Source: Asaia bogorensis
Lineage (GTDB): Bacteria > Pseudomonadota > Alphaproteobacteria > Acetobacterales > Acetobacteraceae
Length of the DNA: 34,243 bases
Direction: 5' to 3'
Assembly (NCBI GenBank): GCA_945869965.1
Contig: CAMBRC010000045.1
Coordinates: 1 to 34,243 of the forward strand
The translations under genes were made by a program, and so were the position numbers. The notes beneath the pieces were generated by a model. It did no database searches and was not told the DNA's origin. It saw nothing but the letters and a program-made list of their open reading frames with translations. Shown here piece by piece: positions 31,001 through 34,243 of the stretch (within the stretch, counting starts at the first letter, position 1; each line of letters opens with the position of its first letter).

Positions 31001-32671
31001 ATGGCCCGAACCGTATCGCGCCTGTTGGCCGACAGCCTCGAAGCGCATGATATCGACATCATCTATTGCGTCCCCGGGGAGAGTTATCTCGGGCTGACCG
31101 ATGCGTTGGCGGACAAGAATTCCATACAGCTTGTGGTCTGCCGGCATGAGGGTGGGGCGGCGTTCATGGCGGTGGCAGATGGGCGGTTGCGCGACCGGGC
31201 CGGGGTGGCGGTGGTGTCGCGCGGGCCAGGGCTGGCCAATGCTATGGTGGCGGTGCACAGCGCGTTTCATGACGCGACGCCGCTGGTGCTGCTGGTGGGG
31301 CAGGTGGAGCGCAAGGATTTCGGGCGGCTGGCGCTGCAGGAGCAGAATTACTCGCGGCTGCTGTCCGACATCACCAAGCTGGTGATCGAGGTGAACGAAC
31401 CGGAGACGGCGAGCGAGGCGATTGCGCGGGCGTTCCATGTGGCGGAAAGCGGCCTGCCCGGGCCGGTGGCGGTGATCCTGCCGGAGGATCTGTTCGACGA
31501 GGCGACGGATGCGCCGGTGGATCTGCCGCGGCCGAAGGTGCATGGCGGCGCGCGGGCGGAGGATCTGGATCGGCTGGCGGCGATGATCGCGGCGGCCGAA
31601 AGGCCGTTGATCTATGTCGGCGGGGCGATGGCGGCGGATGCGGTGGCCGATCCCGCGGCGTTTGCGGATTTGGTGCGGTTTGCCGAGGAATGGGTTGTGC
31701 CTGTCAGTCCGACGCATCGGCGGCCGGCTTTGTTCGATGCGGCGCATCCGCACTACGGCGGGTATGTCGGGATTCGGATTCCGCCGGCGCAGATTGGCGA
31801 GATGAAGAAGGCTGATCTGCTGGTCAGTCTGGGCGAGCGAATGACGGATACGGTGAGCCAAGCGTACACATTCCCGACCGCGCCGCAGCCGCAATTGCCG
31901 CTGGTGCATGTGTTTCCGGACCCGAATGAGGTCGGGCGGGTGTGGCGGCCGGAGCTGGGGATTGTCGCTAATCCGCTTGTGGTGGTGCGGGCGCTGCTGG
32001 CGCGCGGGCGGCCGGCGGGGGCGGAGAAGCGGCGAGGCTGGGTGGAGGGGCTGAACGCGGTGCATCGCAAGCTGATGGCGCCGGAGTGGGAGGCGACGAC
32101 GGATGGGGTGAATTTCGCCGCCGTGGTCTGCGAGATCGCCAAGCACCTGGCGCCGAATGCGGCGGTGACGTCCGATGCTGGGAACTTCTCGTCGTTCCTG
32201 CATCGTTATATCGGCTTCAAGCCTGGGCAGAGCTTTCTGTCGTCGGTGGTTGGGGCGATGGGGGCCGGAGTGCCGATGGCGGTGGCGGCGTGTCTGCGCG
32301 ACCGGAACAGGCAGGTGGTGGGTTTCTGTGGCGATGGCGGGGCGCTGATGACCGGCAATGAGCTGGCCACGGCCCGGATGTATGGGGTGAACCCGATCAT
32401 CGTGGTGTCCGACAACAAGAGCTATGGCACGATCTCCATGCATCACATCGTGCGCTATCCCGGCCGGCCGTACAATGCGGCGACCGATCTGCGGAATCCG
32501 GATTTCGGGGCGTGGGCGCGCAGCTTTGGGGCCGAGGGGATCACGATTTCTTCGGAGGCCGAGGTGGGGGCGAAGGTGGCCGAGGCGTTTGCGGTTCGGG
32601 ATCGGCCGGTGGTTTTGCATGTGCATAGCTCCGCTGTGCAGATGAGTGCTTGGCGAAGGAAGAATGCGTAA
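31001..32671 (+). CDS. Thiamine pyrophosphate-binding enzyme (acetolactate synthase-like)
   Basis: 556 residues with three domains. The TPP-activating Glu is in VCRHEGGAAFMAVADG. The middle domain has PLIYVGGAMAADAVADP. The TPP/Mg motif is GDGGALMTGNELATARMYGVNPIIVVSDNKSYG (GDG then N about 25 residues on). SVVGAMGAGVPMAVAACL is typical of the decarboxylase group. This group includes acetolactate synthase catalytic subunit-like, sulfoacetaldehyde and oxalyl-type enzymes; no small regulatory subunit is next to it, so the substrate is not decided. GGGAGACG lies before the ATG, the last of several possible starts. It is followed after 2 bases by palindromic element F. Confidence 0.9.
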   Translation: MARTVSRLLADSLEAHDIDIIYCVPGESYLGLTDALADKNSIQLVVCRHEGGAAFMAVADGRLRDRAGVAVVSRGPGLANAMVAVHSAFHDATPLVLLVGQVERKDFGRLALQEQNYSRLLSDITKLVIEVNEPETASEAIARAFHVAESGLPGPVAVILPEDLFDEATDAPVDLPRPKVHGGARAEDLDRLAAMIAAAERPLIYVGGAMAADAVADPAAFADLVRFAEEWVVPVSPTHRRPALFDAAHPHYGGYVGIRIPPAQIGEMKKADLLVSLGERMTDTVSQAYTFPTAPQPQLPLVHVFPDPNEVGRVWRPELGIVANPLVVVRALLARGRPAGAEKRRGWVEGLNAVHRKLMAPEWEATTDGVNFAAVVCEIAKHLAPNAAVTSDAGNFSSFLHRYIGFKPGQSFLSSVVGAMGAGVPMAVAACLRDRNRQVVGFCGDGGALMTGNELATARMYGVNPIIVVSDNKSYGTISMHHIVRYPGRPYNAATDLRNPDFGAWARSFGAEGITISSEAEVGAKVAEAFAVRDRPVVLHVHSSAVQMSAWRRKNA

Positions 32672-32673
32672 GG

Positions 32674-32790
32674 GTTCTTTTTTGAAAAAAAAGAACCAAA
32701 AAACTTTCTATCCATTGGGGCTGGGTGCGCGACGCAGGCCCGGCCCAAATGGATGAAGTCTTTTTGCTTCTTTTTCTTCAGAAAAAGAAG
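32674..32790. repeat. AT-rich palindromic element F
   Basis: A full element beginning two bases after a stop codon. Hairpin GTTCTTTTTT (32674-32683) with AAAAAAGAAC (32687-32696), arm AAAAACTTTCTATCC, central stem CCATTGGGGCTGGG (32712-32725) with CCCGGCCCAAATGG (32739-32752), arm TGAAGTCTTTTTG, and hairpin CTTCTTTTTCT (32767-32777) with AGAAAAAGAAG (32780-32790). It separates two genes of the same direction. Confidence 0.9.
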
Positions 32791-32822
32791 ACTCTTGCTT
32801 GTGACCTTGGGGGTTAAAATCG

Positions 32823-33872
32823 ATGGCACTTCATACGGCGGACCGGCTGCGCGACATCGGCACGGCGTTGCTCATCGGCGCGGGGGCGCCGCCTGAGGAG
32901 GCTGCGACGGTCATGCGGCATTGCATCGAGGCCAATCTGGCGGGGCATGACAGTCACGGGATTATCCAGATTCCGGGGTACATCGACCGGATCAAGGCGG
33001 GGCATATCGTGCCGGGGGCGAAGTGGGACATCCTGCAGGAGAGCCCGACGACCACCGTGGTGGATGGCAATTGGGGGTTTGGTTACGTCGCCAATGAGCG
33101 GGCGATGAAGCTGACGATCGAGAAGGCGCGGACGGCGAATGTGGCCGCCGCGACGGTGAGCCGGCAGGGGCATATCGGGCGGCTGGCCGGGTATTCGCTG
33201 ATGGCGGCCGAGGCGGGGATGATCGGGTTGTGCACGGCGGATTCCGGACGGTCGCCCAAGCATGTGGCGCCGTATGGCGGGGCCGAGGCGCGGCTGGGGA
33301 CCAATCCGATTTCGATTGCGGTGCCGAGCGATCTGGACGGGCCGTTCTTCCTGGATATGGCGACTTCGGCAGTGGCGGCGGGGAAGATCTCGCTGGCGGC
33401 GGCGCGGGGGCAGGCGATCCCGGAGGGCTGGGTGGTGACCAAGGACGGGTCGGCGACGACCGATCCGAAGAGCTTTCGTCAGGGCGGGGCGCTGTTGCCG
33501 CTGGGTGGGAGCGAGGGGTTCAAGGGCACCGGGCTGGCGGCGATGGTGGAGGTGTTGTGCGGGCTGCTGACCGGTTTGGGGTTCGGGATCGACCCGACCG
33601 GGCGTCACAATGACGGCTGCTTCATGGCGGTGTTCAACGTTTCGGCGTTTCGGCCGCTGGCGACGTTCAAGCGCGAGGTGGCGGATTTTGCGCAGTACCT
33701 GAAAGAGACCAAGCCGGCGGCGGGCAGCCCCGGCGTGTTCTATCCCGGGGAGATCGAGCACTTGAAGCAGACCGAGCGCGCGGCCCAGGGGATCGAGGTG
33801 GAGGATGCCACCTGGGGCAAGCTGGTGGAGCTGGCGCAGGGGTATGGGGTGGCGGGGAAGTTGAAGCTTTGA
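32823..33872 (+). CDS. Ldh2/MDH2-family NAD(P)-dependent dehydrogenase
   Basis: 349 residues of the malate/L-lactate/ureidoglycolate dehydrogenase family, which is not related to classical LDH. AGHDSHGIIQIPGYIDRI carries the catalytic His of DSHG. FLDMATSAVAAGKISLAAARG, GWVVTKDGSATTDP and GTGLAAMVEVLCGLLTG are family blocks. It oxidises 2-hydroxy acids or reduces 2-oxo or imino acids with NAD(P); which one is not visible. GGGGG precedes the ATG, 32 bases after palindromic element F. It could act on products of the TPP enzyme upstream, which is only an inference from proximity. Confidence 0.9.
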   Translation: MALHTADRLRDIGTALLIGAGAPPEEAATVMRHCIEANLAGHDSHGIIQIPGYIDRIKAGHIVPGAKWDILQESPTTTVVDGNWGFGYVANERAMKLTIEKARTANVAAATVSRQGHIGRLAGYSLMAAEAGMIGLCTADSGRSPKHVAPYGGAEARLGTNPISIAVPSDLDGPFFLDMATSAVAAGKISLAAARGQAIPEGWVVTKDGSATTDPKSFRQGGALLPLGGSEGFKGTGLAAMVEVLCGLLTGLGFGIDPTGRHNDGCFMAVFNVSAFRPLATFKREVADFAQYLKETKPAAGSPGVFYPGEIEHLKQTERAAQGIEVEDATWGKLVELAQGYGVAGKLKL

Positions 33873-33878
33873 GTGAGT

Positions 33879-33994
33879 CTACTTTTTGTGAACAAAAAGT
33901 AGCAAAAAAATTCATCCGTTTGCCTGGGGAAGCACGGTGCTTCCCCAGGCAAATGGACAAAGTTTTTTTAGTTCTTTTTGTTCACAAAAAGAAC
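33879..33994. repeat. AT-rich palindromic element G
   Basis: A full element between convergent genes. Hairpin CTACTTTTTGT (33879-33889) with ACAAAAAGTAG (33892-33902), arm CAAAAAAATTCATCCG, a perfect 17-bp central stem TTTGCCTGGGGAAGCAC (33919-33935) with GTGCTTCCCCAGGCAAA (33937-33953), arm TGGACAAAGTTTTTTTA, and hairpin GTTCTTTTTGT (33971-33981) with ACAAAAAGAAC (33984-33994). It can act as a terminator on both strands. Confidence 0.9.
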
Positions 33995-33998
33995 GCGC

Positions 33999-34206
33999 TT
34001 ACTCCTTGACCGGCGCCTTTGCTGCCATCTTGCGCCGGCGGTCCTCGCCTTTCTGGCGTAGGTATTCGGCGTTTTCCGGCGTGACCCGGTTGTAGTGAGA
34101 ACGGCGGTGGAAAAGTTTGCCACGGTAGCGGCGGGATAGCCTCGCTGCGGGCGGCGTAAAAGTCGGCCAGTTTTGCCCTTTCTGTTTTTAGGGAGGGCGG
34201 GAGCAT
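33999..34206 (-). pseudogene. Small basic protein gene, apparently frameshifted
   Basis: Two overlapping frames together look like one gene. The first starts at ATG 34206 and reads MLPPSLKTERAKLADFYAARSEA, a well-formed helix, then turns into low-quality sequence. The second, shifted by one, has no start codon but reads RRYRGKLFHRRSHYNRVTP, then ENAEYLRQKGEDRRRKMAAK and stops at 33999. The crossing is somewhere around 34120-34150. The joined product would be about 70 very basic residues. I do not recognise the family. It may be a true indel, a sequencing error or an accident. Confidence 0.4.
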
Positions 34207-34243
34207 TTTCACCGTGGAACTGTATCGGAAGGTTCGCCTTGCG

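Noticed and set aside
15604-33994. Reading the AT-rich elements as coding sequence (peptides such as FFSKKN or LFLQKKK)
   Set aside because: The peptides come only from the hairpin repeats, occur in any direction and lack conserved starts; the repeats are non-coding elements.

Overview
The window is high-GC DNA (coding GC clearly above 65% by eye) from an alphaproteobacterium, most likely Acetobacteraceae or a close relative. That placement rests on general resemblance: a Hint-domain Gly-rich surface protein, several scattered crotonases, a PilZ-ended chemotaxis receptor, and AT-rich palindromic intergenic elements of a kind I associate with this family. No rRNA, tRNA or CRISPR array is visible. 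About 36 genes or gene remnants are supported.

Left part (1-12.6 kb): the tail of an IS630-type transposase meets an SDR dehydrogenase. A lower-GC gene for a winged-helix/degenerate-HNH protein follows. A minus-strand redox operon comes next: two small membrane proteins, a ferric-reductase-like/Rieske membrane protein and a leaderless solute-binding protein. Diverging from it is a plus-strand series (ABM monooxygenase, zinc-ribbon MBL hydrolase, DUF4279-like protein, two hypothetical proteins). Then come a CoA-transferase/flavin oxidoreductase pair, a PaaG-like crotonase and a large Gly-rich Hint protein.

Middle (12.7-24.2 kb): an OmpA-type lipoprotein-like/periplasmic protein, a classical enoyl-CoA hydratase with two tandem Lin0512 paralogues, a hypothetical protein carrying an in-frame GC-rich repeat, secD and secF separated by repeats, a Gfo/Idh/MocA oxidoreductase, a PAS-MCP-PilZ receptor gene broken by one in-frame TAA, a divergent crotonase and a quinone oxidoreductase.

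Right part (24.2-34.2 kb): a compact three-gene cluster of a small CxC protein, a DUF692/MNIO multinuclear iron oxidase and a 154-aa partner. This looks like a RiPP or peptide-modification system and is the best candidate for an undescribed system. It is followed by a crotonase/phosphotransferase pair, a COG2509-type FAD oxidoreductase with a GST, a two-TM potassium channel, a TPP-dependent enzyme, an Ldh2-type dehydrogenase and a frameshifted small gene.

Two interspersed repeat families cut across the gene layout. One is a modular AT-rich palindrome of seven copies built from half-units, with compensating stem changes. The other is a GC-rich hairpin of three copies, one of them inside a reading frame. 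Base composition also changes: the plus strand is C-rich on the left and strongly G-rich to the right of about 12.2-12.7 kb, whatever the gene orientation.
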